Shown here: positions 43,300-54,690 of the stretch, piece by piece
Layout of the letters: each line of letters opens with the position of its first letter
Numbering within the stretch: position 1 is the first letter of the stretch
Source of the DNA: Neoarius graeffei
Taxonomy: Eukaryota > Chordata > Actinopteri > Siluriformes > Ariidae
Direction: 5' to 3'
Assembly (NCBI RefSeq): GCF_027579695.1
Contig: NC_083578.1
Location: 5,684,460-5,748,459 of the forward strand
Length of the DNA: 64,000 bases
Notes under the pieces: model-generated
What the model was told of the DNA's origin: nothing
Databases searched by the model: none
Seen by the model: the letters and a program-made list of their open reading frames with translations, nothing else
Program-made: the position numbers and the translations under genes

Positions 43300-46200
43300 T
43301 TACCCTTCGACATCTTGGCTTCCCTGCTCTTCAACCTGGATGGCGACCATTCTGGGAAGATGGTAAGAGTGCTGGCCTGCTGTTGTCCTAGATGACCGTC
43401 GCAAAGCCTGGCTTGCCTCCTCTGGTGGGGCATCATCAACCGGGGTCTGGGGCAGAGACGGGTCAAAGATGTCCTGGGACTGATCCGGATACAGGCCGAC
43501 CACTCCGATGGCATCATCCTCCTCTGGGGCGACAGGGTTGGTAGACCCATCTGTTTGCCTCATGGGGGGAGGACCCGCCACTGCCCCCGGTTGTGAGCTA
43601 CTGCCCGTAGCTCAGAACGATGCATCTGACGAGCTGGCCCATCTCTGTTTACAGGGACCACGATATATACTGCTCCATTGTCCACAGGCCTCTGCACTAC
43701 CTGGAACACAGCAGGGTTCCAGTGGTCCTGGATCTTGTTGTGCCCCAGTGTATGATTACGCAAGTACACCAACTGACCAGCATCCAGACCAGGATCATTC
43801 ACAGTGTCGTTATGCTTCTGATTGCAGTGGTTGGTCAGCTCTGCTGATCTTTGACGGACATGTTTTTGGGTCACTCTCACACTCCGTTCATGTTGTACCC
43901 ACTCTTCCACAGTGCCAACGCCATCCACATCACCCCCCGTCCCGAGCAGGAAATCCACAGGCAACCTTGGATGATGCCCAAACATCAGGTAATACGGGGT
44001 ATGACCAATGGTCTGATGTGGTGTGGTGTTATATGCAAAGGTCAACTGTGGCAAATGTTGGGGCCAGTGTTGTTTCTCAGCTGGAGGAAGGGTCTGCAAG
44101 AGGTCATGTAAGGTGCGGTTGAATCTTTCACACTGCCCGTTGCCCTGTGGATGGTAAGGCGGGGTCCTGCTTTTCTGGATGCCGTAGAGCTGGCACAGCT
44201 GTTGGATCAGCATACTTTCAAAGCTTCGTCCCTGGTCTGAATGGATGCGGGCTGGGGGACCGAAGTGATGAAACCACTCCTGAACCAACATCCGGGCAAC
44301 AGTAGAGGCCCTTTGGTCCCGGGTGGGGATTGCCTGGGTATACTTAGTGAAGACATCTGTTAAAATCAACACATTCTCCCGGCCATCACTAGCAGGTTCC
44401 AACAGGGTAAAGTCAATAGCAAGGATCTCGTTAGGCCGGGTTGCTTGTAACATTCCCCAGTAGGCCCGAACCTTTGGCTGGACAGCCTTGCCCAGGACAC
44501 ACTGCTGACACCACCTCTCAGCATCTCTCACCATGTTTGGCCAAAAAGCATCGACCACAGAGGAGTTGGACAGTCCTTTCTGTGCCCTGATGCCCTTGGT
44601 TGTCATGGATGCTACACAGCACTTCCTCTTGCAAACACTGGGGGAGTAGCAGTTGAAGAGTTTCTGCTCCCCCCCCCCCCCCAGGCATAGACCAGTTGAT
44701 ACAGGACTTCTTCCTGCTGAGTTAGGCGGTCCCATTGGCGCAGCAGTGTCTTACTGGGGCCTGACAGCAACTCCCGTTCCTTAGCCCGTGGATGTCTCCC
44801 TTCCTTAAAGAATTTACGAACTGGGCCGATCACAGGGTCCACCTCCTGCAGCTGGCTCAGATCTTGCATTGTGCGACCTGGTAGTGCTACCACTTCCTCA
44901 CACTGAGCATCAGAAATAGATGGTAGGGAGGTGTCCACCAATGCCCCCAGCAATGGGACTTCTGTCCCACCTGTGAACTGCTCCAGGTACTGCCGAGATA
45001 ATGCATCTGCATTGCCATTGCTTCTTCCTGGGCGGTACTTGATCGAGAAGCTGAAAGAGGCCAGTTGGGCAGCCCACCGCTGTTCAATCGCTCCGAGCTT
45101 GGCAGTCTGGAGATGACTAAGAGGATTATCGGTCAAGATGGTAAAATGACTTCCAAGTAAGTACTCTCTGAATTTTTCAGTGACTGCCCACTTCAAAGCA
45201 AGAAGTTCAAGCTTCATTGAACTGTAGTTCTCCATATTTCTTTCGGTGGGTTTTAGCCCTCTGCTGGCAAATGCAATTGGCTGCACCTTTCCTTCATGCT
45301 CTTGAGAGAGGACTGCTCCAAGGCCTCCATGGCTCGCAACAATTTCAAGGATAAAAGGCTTTTTAAAAATCAGCATAAGCCAACACTGGTGCTGAAGTCA
45401 ACTTCTTTTTCAAGACCTGAAAAGCATTTTCACATGCCTCGTCCCAAGCAGTCAAAAGGGGGATGGGGGGGGTCTTTCCTTTCTGCCATGGCCCACTGAG
45501 TCTGCCCACAAGGCAATGCAGAAGGGTTGAGATCTTGGAGAAGCCTTCTACAAATCTTTGGTAATAACTGGCAAAGCCAAGGAACGACCTCAACTCTGCC
45601 AGGTGGCCTGGGCGCCTCCACTCCTTCACTACCTCTATCTTCGTCGGGTCGGTAGAAACCCCCTCAGCAGAAACTACGTGTCCAAGGTAATGGACTTGAG
45701 GCTGAAAGAATTGACACTTGGACAATTTGACCTTCAAGTTCTGCTTCTGCAGTTGGGCAAACACTCCCTCCAGTCGTTTCAGATGTTCCTCGACAGTTGC
45801 CGAAAAGACAATTACATCGTCCAGGTACAGAAGGACGGACTGGTAGTGCTGGTCCCTGAAAATGCACTCCATAAGGCGCTGGAACGTGCCAGGTGCATTG
45901 CATAACCCAAACGGCATTCGGTTAAACTCAAAAAGGCCAAATGGGGTACAAAAGGCAGTCTTTGACTTGTCAGCTTCCACAACGGGGACTTGGTTATAGC
46001 CGCTGGCAAGATCGAGGGTGGAAAACCACCTCACCCCAGAAAGTGCATCTAGAGACTCCTCTATCCTTGGAAGGGGATAGGCATCACGACGAGTTTGAGT
46101 TCAACTGACGATAGTCCACACACAGGTGAAGACATCCGTCCTTCTTTGTTACGAGGGCGATGGGTGAAGAGTAGAGTATGGACTGCAGCTTTCCCTTATG

Positions 46201-47344
46201 ATTTGACTGTCCAGTAACTGTTGGATATTATCCCTAACAGTCTCATACTGGGAAGGGGGAATTCTTCGATAGGGCTGACGGACTGGGACATCGTCGACCA
46301 AGGGGACCTCGTGAGCCATCAATGAGGTACAACCTAAATCCCCATCACCCTTAGAAAAGATGCAGTCATACTTGGCAAAGAGGGCCTTGGCCTGGGACAC
46401 TTGCTGTGGGGTTAATCCTTCAAAGGCAGGGAGCAAAGGTGGAGGGGGTCACGGTCCGAAGTGACCTCTTGAGCAGAGATGACTGCACAACACTCCTCCC
46501 ATTCTGGCTTAAGAACAAAGGACTTGGACCCCAAAGAGGTGGCTTCAACGACTTGCACAGTACCAATGGCACGGTGCGGGGAAAGCCACACTTCAGAGCA
46601 GCCCACATTGACCACTGGGGCATACAGGAGACCCTTCTTCGCTGCCACAAGGGTTGGAGACACCAGGACACCCTCTGGCAGTTCTCCATCCTTGATGCAC
46701 AGTGGTTCAAGAAGAAATTCAGCAGCTTCCAACTGAGGGCAGGTAACTGGAACCATAGTGAGTGTACCAGGCCCAAGACAGACTGGGGACTTCCCCTGAA
46801 CCTTCACCTTAAAGGGCTTGGAAGAATGAAGGACAGCTTGAATCCTCTCACAATGCCGAAGAGCTCGTTGAGCCGCCGGACCTGCCAATTCAACTGAAGG
46901 GGACTGGAAGAGCCATGAGCCATGCTGTTCAAAAAGAACCCTGTAGCATTCACCAAGAACATTCATACCCAGTATGCCAGGCATAGATGCTTTACGATTC
47001 TGAAGGGTCATGTTAACTGGGTCTTTGACGACCAATACCCCCCTCCCAGAGATACATTGCCCCAGAATGACTACATCTACCTCCATGTACCCTGTGTACG
47101 GGATGTCAAGTCCATTGGCTGCCTTAAGTCCAAGCCACCTACAGTCTTTCTTCTGCATGTGACTAAAGTGCTTCTTAAAAAAAAACTCTGTTACAATTGT
47201 TACCATTGATCCAGTATCAATTAAACACAAGACTTCAACATCACCCATCATCCCACTCAAAACTGGACATTTTCCCACTAACCGACCCAATGAGGATGAG
47301 CATACAGAGCCAGTGTGCTCCCCTCCCAGTGTGTGGCTCTGCAC
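43300..47344 (-). pseudogene. Pol of the minus-strand Gypsy (PR-RT-RH-IN), multiply frameshifted
   Basis: Segments in order on the minus strand: protease (CLIDTGSMVTIV, 47344-46412); RT entry (GLTPQQVSQAKALF, then PYRRIPPSQYETV, 46436-46149); RT palm (FSTLDLASGYNQ, LLYLDDVIVFS, 46034-45363), where both catalytic motifs are intact; RNase H (45376-44612), where the usual VDAS block reads EIVASHGG so the aspartate is lost; integrase (44735-43560) with C-x2-C, AIDFTLLE, IHSDQGRSF and NGQCERFNRTL, retaining D, D and E; and a C-terminal tail to 43300 in another frame. Breaks fall near 46440, 46160, 46095, 45370 and a 13-base C run near 44670. The HHCC histidines are degraded. Inactive. Confidence 0.9.
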
Positions 47345-47355
47345 ACTAGGGGGCT

Positions 47356-48465
47356 CTAGTTTCCCAACTGACTAGTGGAGCTACTGGTAGAGGGAACTAA
47401 ACAACTGTTGGAATCCTCCATTAGCAAATGAAGGGCAGGCCTACTATTTCTAGGTGCAGGAACAGACTTACAATACCGTGCTATATGGCCTGGTTGATCA
47501 CACTTAATACATACGGGCTGGCCATCGGATGTACGTTTAAAACACCTTGTCCTATATGGTTGGGAAGACTGTGGTTTATTAGCAGACTGCCCCAGGTGTT
47601 TAACCAGTATATCTAGTTGGGCTTGCTGTTTTAAAACCATCTCCTTTAACTCTGCCATTTCTGGTGTCTGAGCAAAAGTAGACTCACACTGAGATATACA
47701 AGAGGCCTCGTTTGTGCGCCCTGGAGCACGAGAGCCTCCATCACGGCTAGGTTGCCCCTCCTCCACCCACCTTGTAACCTCCCTCCTTACATCAAGCAAG
47801 GTCAGAGTCTCATCTGCCCTGACCAAATGTTTAAGCTCTCTACGCAACATCTTGTACATTTTCACAGAATTGGTCCCTCAGTACAATAGCAACATTTGCA
47901 ATAGAACCTTCTTTGGATTGCTTTATTTTATCCATCAGTTCCATAAGGGCATGAGAAAACTCAAATAAGGACTCACTCTCTGTTTACAGTCAAAGAAACG
48001 TTGCTGCCAGTATACATAGGACTTAGAACATCCATATACCTCTCTTAACACAGTCATAATTTGCACATGGCTTTCTCTGACAGTAAGAGGTCGATATTTG
48101 ATCTCATTACGGGCCTCGCCCTCTAGATGGTCATACAAAAACAATGCTTTGTCTAAATCAGACATGTACCTCAACCGTATACAACTTTCTGCTTCTTCCA
48201 GCCACTCTTCGACAGAGAGGGACCCTGCTGTAATGGAGCCCGAGAACTTAGGGCACCGCCTCTCCCGGGGTAGGTACAATGCCTGCTCCCTTCTTGCTGG
48301 TTGGGAACTACCTTCCCCAGTGGCAGGCCTCTGTCCATTTGAGAGTCTTTCATTCTCGGCTTCAAGCTGAGCCACACGTTCCTGTAGCCATTGCATTTCC
48401 ACAGTAGGTTCCACCGCGCCGTCCTCCGCGTTCATTGTGCTGCCAGCCGCTGTTCTCTTCCACAC
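47356..48465 (-). pseudogene. Gag of the minus-strand Gypsy, frameshifted
   Basis: Starts at the ATG at 48465 or the second ATG ten codons later. An early coiled-coil-like stretch (MQWLQERVAQLEAENERL), a capsid-type gag domain (CPKFSGSITAGSLSVEEWLEEAE), then a frame break near 47960-48000. A second frame break precedes the 47865-47356 frame, which carries a basic linker and the CCHC knuckle CIKCDQPGHIARYC. At least two frameshifts make it non-functional. It packaged the element RNA before decay. Confidence 0.85.
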
Positions 48466-48541
48466 ACACGGTGCTGCTTAACGTAACCAACCCACAAAAG
48501 TTATTTGGGAATAAAAACACAAGGGAGAAAAAACTTGGTTT

Positions 48542-48559
48542 GTCCTGCTGGCTACGCCA
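48542..48559 (-). other. tRNA primer-binding site of the minus-strand Gypsy
   Basis: On the element strand, TGGCGTAGCCAGCAGGAC lies three bases inside the 5' LTR end (48563). It starts with TGG as expected for pairing with a tRNA CCA end. The tRNA was not identified. This contrasts with the self-priming site of the 18939 element. Confidence 0.6.
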
Positions 48560-50330
48560 AATTGTTAAGCCTCAAGAATGTAGCTGACCACGCCACCCCT
48601 TGTTATCTCAACACCGGCTGAAGATACCAAAACAAGGGGACCAAGTTCCTAATAAAATACACAGACTCAAGTTTAGAAAAAAAGTATCAACATACAATCT
48701 TTATTAATAAATAGATTTAAAAGTCCACTAAGTGCAGTTAAACATAGTCTGTATATTAAATGGGCAAAAAGAAAAAAAAATGATACATCAACAAAAGGAG
48801 AGAAAAAAAAAGGGACCCCCAGACCTGGAAGGCCGCTGAGCATAAGGAGAAGAAGCACCAGTAAGACGCCAGGGTCCTAATACCACAATTATGGTGCGAA
48901 CATATTTCAAGTCACACTTAGTGCTACACACTGGTCTGTTACACACTTGAATTCACCTTTAAATGACACTTGTTTGTCACACACTAGAATTCACAGTTAA
49001 TGCTACACACTTGCTTTACCACACACTTAATGCTAGACCTAGTTTGTTACACACTTGAACTCACACTTGGTGACACTTGTTTGTTACACACTTGGGTTCA
49101 CACTTAATACTACAAACTTGGTTATGCACTTGGTGAACCTTTACACATTAAGTGCTAAGGACAGAGAGCTTCACACAATGACACTGCAAACCCTTCAATC
49201 ATCATCACACGGTGCACATCAAGATAGGAAACCCCAACCCGTCAATGGAGCTTCTCACGTTAGGCAACCCTATGCACCAGCGACAGATGGTAACAGGTAA
49301 AGGGAGAGGACAAGACAGATAACAGAAAGAAAAATACAAAACCACTCTAGCCTGCAGCATACGATACTCAAAGCTTAACAGCACTACACTACACTGAAAC
49401 CAGCTCGCAGGCTAGAGGAAAAACAAACAAAAAAAATTAAAAAAAAGAGTCCACGACCCACGAGCAGCACCACATTCACACATACATTCACATGCTAAAA
49501 AGAACAGCAGCTAGCAATGTGCCATAGCTGCATAGACCTATAAAATCAAAACACACAAATGACTACAAATATTCTAAAACAAACCAACTTCATGTGTGTA
49601 CACATCCACACAGGCACAGTCATAACAATAGAAACATTTTCAGGACTAATATCACATACCTGGCCTAGTCTTAACAGCATATGTGACCCCTCACCGAATC
49701 CAGGGACACATGTCGGCCGAAACGAATCCGAGATAATCGCAAAAGAAGCTTTTTTTTTTCGAAATTTGTGATTTGTTTTTTCCATCATGTGCAAGTTGAG
49801 ATCTTGAAGAATGCAATCAGTATTTCAGATAATAGATTGTTTTGTTGGAAAAGCATACATTTTTTGTTGCAAATTGTCTCATTTTTGTCAGGACTGTAGC
49901 CTGCTGGGGGGTGTGGGTAAATTACCATATGGGCCATTCACATGATGATTTAAGTCATTTGTTTTGTTTTTTTTCCGCGAATCAGCTGTATGATCCGAGT
50001 TGAGCGCATGGCTACTTAATTGCATACAGGCGTGTGATTTCACTATGGAATGAGTTACTAAACAGAGCGCAGAGGAGCCCCGCGAAGCAAACAGACACAC
50101 GGTATTTACATCGGAGATCACCATTTCTAGCAAAAAAAACCGCAACCTCGTTTTCCAGATTGAATGGAATACTTGAATGATTGGATGATACACGGACCGT
50201 TCTAGGATTACATTCCATCGGAGGCATTGGTGTGTGCAAGGCGCCATTTCTCTTTCTGATGGGGTAAGTTTATTAATCTAAGGCTGTGTGGTTATTTTTG
50301 CATGTAACGGAGAGTGTTGTGGTTTGGTTA

Positions 50331-50697
50331 AGCCTAGGTCACAACCGGACGTACGATTTTTGGGCCATGTGATTTTTGGCGTTTCCCAAATCGCTGCGTT
50401 TTTTTTTTTGTTCACGGAGAAAGACGCGCGTTGGCTGTAAGTTTGTCTTGCAACCTGAAAAAAACGTAAGCGCCCGTAGAGTTTGTTTGACATGACAAAG
50501 AACCTCTGCGGCCGGTCTGCGGCTCGAAAATCAGCACATCACACGCGCGCTCTCGTGCGTTTCATGCGCGCGCTCTCGTGCGTTTCATGCGCGCGCTCTC
50601 GTGCGTTTCATGCGCGCGCTCTCGTGCGTTTCTTGCGTTTTTTGCATGTAGACCGGCTGTAGGAGAGCGTACTGTACGGCCGGTTGTGACCGAGGCT
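50331..50697. mobile_element. Third-level nested MITE with TTA TSD
   Basis: Ends AGCCTAGGTCACAACCGG and inverse of AGCCTCGGTCACAACCGG, flanked by TTA at 50328-50330 and 50698-50700. A 3-bp TTA duplication suits the PIF/Harbinger group. It lies inside the 49682-51179 element. Confidence 0.75.
50544..50634. repeat. Short tandem repeat, ~23-bp unit, four copies
   Basis: Unit gcgcgcgctctcgtgcgttt plus cat, in the 50331-50697 MITE. The four copies are almost identical. Confidence 0.9.
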
Positions 50698-51710
50698 TTA
50701 CATGAAACTAGTGTTGTGTTAGTTGTGTCATCATTGTGCTATCTTTCTTTCTTACGGTGTGAGTAATTTTTCAACCACAAAACGTTAAAGTATACTTTAG
50801 GACTTATTTTTGTACTTCATAATTGTGTTGGGCATACTTTGCATGGAAGGAAAATTGACGTGGTGATCTTTGTTTACACAAAAGTAGTATCGTGCTAGCT
50901 CGTAAGGGGTAGGGCTTTCCTTAATGTCATGCAAATAAGCACCATTATGTGCCCGCCCTACACCCAGAGTAGCTGAGATGGAAAACTTTGAGGGCGATTT
51001 TCTCCCTTTTCTGTTTTAAGAAATATACACTTTCAAAAGGCCACACATTCTTCAAATATTGTCAGATCTCCACATGGAAGGCATCATTGGAAAGCTTAGA
51101 AACTGTACTTTCTGAATCTGTCAATAACTCAAAATGCCCCCGGGCCGACATGTGTCCCTGGATTCTGTGATCTGCCACATATGCCAGAAGTTAGACCTGA
51201 AGATACATCAGTTTCAACACTGAGGCAGCTATCCATGTCCACACTGATTCAGAGGAGTTTATGAGTCAGCCACGCCCGCTTCCCCATACACTAAACCACA
51301 CAGACAAACACATGCTTAACCCACTGCTTGTCAGTGAAAATAAACCAAAAATGGAAATAGTGAAAGCATACCTGAAGCAAAAGCAAGCTCCTCAAACAAA
51401 CACCACCGAGTGTGCTAGCCAGGTCCTATACTAACGTGAGGACCCCAAGTGCTTTTATGGTCCCCTTAGGTGGCCTGATCAATGCCTATCCTAAACCCTC
51501 TGTTAGTGACCCAAACCAGAGGAAGAGGAGGCAAGAGAGAGAAAGAGAAATACAGTGGGAGTCACTACCAAACCCTAAGCATGGCCCACAGGCTACACAT
51601 ATACCATAAAATATAAATAGAAAGGTTGTTTATGAAAAATACTGTACACATTTACTCCGGCTTACGGAAGCCGCGAGAGGCCCTTCATATAATCTTTTTT
51701 TATTCACCTT

Positions 51711-51930
51711 GTTATCCCGAGATAACAGCATAATTAATTCAGGATCTCGAGAAAACAACACAACTAATTTGACATCTCGAGAAAACAAAACCGTTATCCC
51801 GAGATAACGACATAATTAATTCAGGATCTCGAGAAAACAACACAACTAATTCGAGATCTCGAGAAAACAAAACCGTTATTTCGAGATCTCGAGAAAACAA
51901 AACAATTATTCCGTGATCTCGAGTAAACAG
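51711..51930. repeat. 82-bp tandem repeat rich in CTCGAG, 2.7 copies
   Basis: Units begin at 51711, 51793 and 51875. Each unit has a GTTATCCCGAGATAAC hairpin motif (degenerate in the third) and two or three ATCTCGAGAAAACAA blocks. Confidence 0.88.
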
Positions 51931-52026
51931 CTGAGAAATGGTTCATTCAGGTGCGCCAAGAGACTTGTGATATGCTGACTTTGGGGCTATTTCTCATTCT
52001 GTATAGACGCAACTTTGGTCATTAGA

Positions 52027-52230
52027 ATGTCTGGAATAATCGATCACCTAATAAGGCAATATTTTGATCAGGAGTTGACACAGGGAGAGATTGCATTAAG
52101 TCTTTTAATAAGGGATAATTTCAAAATTAGTCCGCGGCACCTCCGCAGAAGACTGGCCCGGCTTCGTCTCTACCGACAGAGATACAGTGATCAAAATATC
52201 TATGAGAAATATTCCACTTTTCATTCATGA
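52027..52230 (+). pseudogene. Helix-turn-helix N-terminal exon of an integrase-type transposase (tentative)
   Basis: ATG at 52027; segment QELTQGEIALSLLIRDNF then ISPRHLRRRLARLRLYRQR. This is a helix-turn-helix followed by an arginine-rich hook, as I recall at the start of fish integrase-core transposon proteins like the one on the opposite strand at 53203-54290. It ends in a stop at 52228-52230 without the catalytic domain. Family placement is an inference. Confidence 0.35.
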
Positions 52231-52405
52231 TTCTTTTTTTCTGCCTTTTGTCATGTTGCTGTCATTATTTTTAAAATGTTTGAATTGCAATGACAGTGTA
52301 CTTGTTTACAGGATTGTTTGACAGGATGCTATGATTTTAAATCATTATGTAATAACTCCTGAATGTTCTTCCTGATTCAGTATTTTCTGAATGTTGCATT
52401 ACTCA

Positions 52406-52915
52406 ACTTATAAGAACGCAAATGTTCTTCCTGATGGAATTACAACTTGTTCTGCCTTTTATTGCTGACATAACGTTTTAAATGTTTTAATGTGTTGTAA
52501 AACCTGCAATGACATTGACTATTGAATTTCATCCTAAAATTACTGTAATATGATATTTCTGCTGCAGTATTTTCTGAACTCGTCGTTACACACATTACTG
52601 TGGATTGTGTGATATTGCTGACTTCAGTTTTGCAATAGTCATGATAGTTGTTGAATGATATGCTTCCCTCACACTCAACTTATAAGAACTCAAATGTTCT
52701 TCCTGATGCAGTATTTTTCTGAATTATTACTTGTTCTGCCTTTTGTTGCTGACATAACATTTTAAATGTCTGACCGGCAGTGACCGTGTGACTATTGTAT
52801 GTCATCTTAAAATCTTCCTGCTGCAGTATTTTCTGAACTCACTGTTACACACATTACTGTGGATTGTGTAATATTGCTGACTTCAGTTTTGATGATACTG
52901 TATGCTTCCCTTCCT
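52406..52915. repeat. Imperfect tandem duplication, ~270-bp unit
   Basis: Two consecutive copies share, in order, acttataagaac(g/t)caaatg, ttcttcctgatg, ttgttctgccttt, ctgctgcagtattttctgaa and cacacattactgtggattgt. The first starts near 52406, the second near 52677. Confidence 0.75.
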
Positions 52916-53202
52916 TGCACTTCTTAAATACATTCAAAGTTGAAAGTTTTTTGAACCCCTTGGAATCATTTGATTGTCTGCATAAGTTAGTCACTTATTG
53001 TCATTTGAGTTTAATCTCACTACAGTGTGCTGAGGAAATACTGTCTTTCAAATCCACAATATACATGCAAAATAAAAGATATATACATTAGCAAAAAAGA
53101 CAATCAGCTGACATGTCAAGTGTAAGTTTACTGAAATCATGACCTTAGCAAGAACATATACAACAGAAACAATGACTGTTAGATCGGTCATCAGCTGTTA
53201 GA

Positions 53203-54290
53203 TCAGTCATCAGCTTCTTCCAGGAGTGCCTTTATCAATGGCCTCAGGTCTTTGTAGAGTTTAATGGCTCCTTCAGTGTCAGGGCAGTGAGTCAAGTTGT
53301 GTTGTTCCATCACCAGTAAGCATAAGTCATGTAGGTCAATGTCACATGGAATATCTATTTTCCACTGGCAGATGTCTTCACCTAGGATTGCGTTAACTTT
53401 GTCCATTTCAACTGGATGCAGATAATTCTGTGCATGATACAGCTCAGGTACGTTGTACATCATCACTGGCTTGCCATGGTAGAGATCAAGCCCATTCCTC
53501 CCTGGACGAATGCGATGGTTGTCCCACATTTGCACCACTGTGTCCAGCTCGTCCTGTAAGGCAGGCACTGAGAGTGAGAAGCATGATATACAAGTATGAT
53601 TCAATATACGCATGGGTTTAATAGATTGCAAATTGGCCTGGCTGCATGCGCACTGGCCAAACTGTTATGCACACAATTACGCACACACCCACCACTTTAT
53701 TCCAACCGTTTTTACTCTCAAACTAAATAGCCTATCATGTGTTGATTGATTACCTGTATAATCTTTAGGAAACAGAATTGAATAAGACCCTTGTCGATAA
53801 AATCACCACTGAAATCACCCGTAGCTTAGAACTCTCTGAAGACATCTCGCCAGTAGTCCACATTCTGTCTCCTATACGTCCCCCACCAACATTCGATTCT
53901 CTGGTTTGCCGTGCTCCTTCCTTGAATAACACAAGGAGGACCATGGACCTCTCCAGTGTCATCTTCCCTGAAAAAAGTCTGTAGTCTGTTGGCATGGACA
54001 TTCTCTGTTCCATGATCTGATCTCAGGATTTTTGGGCAGCCTCCGAGTTTAGTGACAGTTTGAGCAAAATAGGCTGCAATCACGCACGGGTTGCTGTTGG
54101 TGCAGTTTGCTTCCATCCAAATGATATGCCTTGAAAATCCATCGATGCACCCGTTCACCCCGATGCCAAAGGGGGTGAGCTTGTCGTATGAATCCATGTG
54201 CCACACATAATTTGGCCCCGGAACACAATCTTCTACGCAGCCTCCTACCTTTCCGACGCTGCACGGCCTCGACACATTTCAAAACAGTTG
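53203..54290 (-). pseudogene. Integrase-core transposase (possibly IS3EU-type), two exons, disrupted
   Basis: Exon A (about 54290-53755, minus) begins with an arginine-rich run, has a frame break just before PNYVWHMDSYDKL (first catalytic Asp region), then GCIDGFSRHIIWMEA, LRSDHGTENV (second Asp) and ANQRIECWWG (Glu), a D,D,E integrase-like core. An in-frame TAA at 53826-53828 follows FREF, and the frame then continues with GDFSGDFIDKGLIQFCF to a GTAATC donor near 53753. Exon B starts after a CTCTCAG acceptor near 53575 (VPALQDELDTVVQMWDNHRI) and ends at the stop at 53203. I know this family as multi-exon fish integrase-domain proteins of transposon origin; IS3EU is my best guess. Confidence 0.6.
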
Positions 54291-54488
54291 GGATAGTAAA
54301 GCATTTCCCACTTTATAATGTTTATAATGTTGCTGTTCCTTCTCCCAACACGTATGCTGTTTATGTACTGAAGACTCCAAGTGATGAAGTGTTTCAGGTG
54401 TTATTTTTTGTTCTGTTCTTCCTGTAAACAGGTCTTAAGGTGTGTAACAGAATTGGGTCGTCACTGTCATTTTTTTTTTTCATTTCTG

Positions 54489-54493
<5 letters not shown>

Positions 54494-54523
<30 letters not shown>

Positions 54524-54616
54524 CGTTGCTCACGTGTGTGTGCATGTGTGTGTTCACTGCTTCAGATGGGTTAAATGCAGAGAGGAATTTCACAAGGGTG
54601 TGATGAATAAAGTTGT

Positions 54617-54664
<48 letters not shown>

Positions 54665-54690
54665 TTTTTCTTTCTTTCTTAATTCTCCAC
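54494..54690 (+). repeat. SINE 3' tail with (TG)n and (TTTC)n microsatellites
   Basis: TG run at 54493-54519, then ctgcttcagatgggttaaat and gcagaggaatttcac, a SINE tail segment, then about 18 TTTC units at 54617-54680. The head of the SINE is absent. Confidence 0.7.

Larger units (their letters stand above)
49682..51179. mobile_element. TIR transposon inserted in the Gypsy 5' LTR
   Basis: Inverted ends share AATCCAGGGACACATGTCGG after a less conserved first ~16 bases (TGTGACCCCTCACCG / TGTGGCAGATCACAG). TA is duplicated at 49680-49681 and 51180-51181, and the empty site is given by the other LTR (gcatatgccag at ~42829). No transposase. A smaller MITE is nested at 50331-50697. Confidence 0.85.
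41726..51597 (-). mobile_element. Decayed Ty3/Gypsy retrotransposon, minus strand
   Basis: Direct LTRs at 41726-43237 and 48563-51597 (the latter with an insertion), gag and pol between them on the minus strand. Flanking cata at 41722-41725 and 51598-51601 is a 4-bp TSD. The LTRs differ at several positions per hundred bases in places, and the ORFs are frameshifted, so this is older than the 18939 element. PR-RT-RH-IN order marks Ty3/Gypsy; no chromodomain seen. Confidence 0.92.
48563..51597 (-). repeat. 5' LTR of the minus-strand Gypsy, with a 1.5-kb insertion
   Basis: Collinear with the 3' LTR except that a TIR element (49682-51179) interrupts it after ttaacagcata. Without the insertion it is about 1,535 bp. 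Confidence 0.92.

Noticed and set aside
43508-44122. 204-codon plus-strand frame over the second Gypsy element
   Set aside because: Lies antisense to the integrase coding segment, which has clear catalytic motifs; a shadow.
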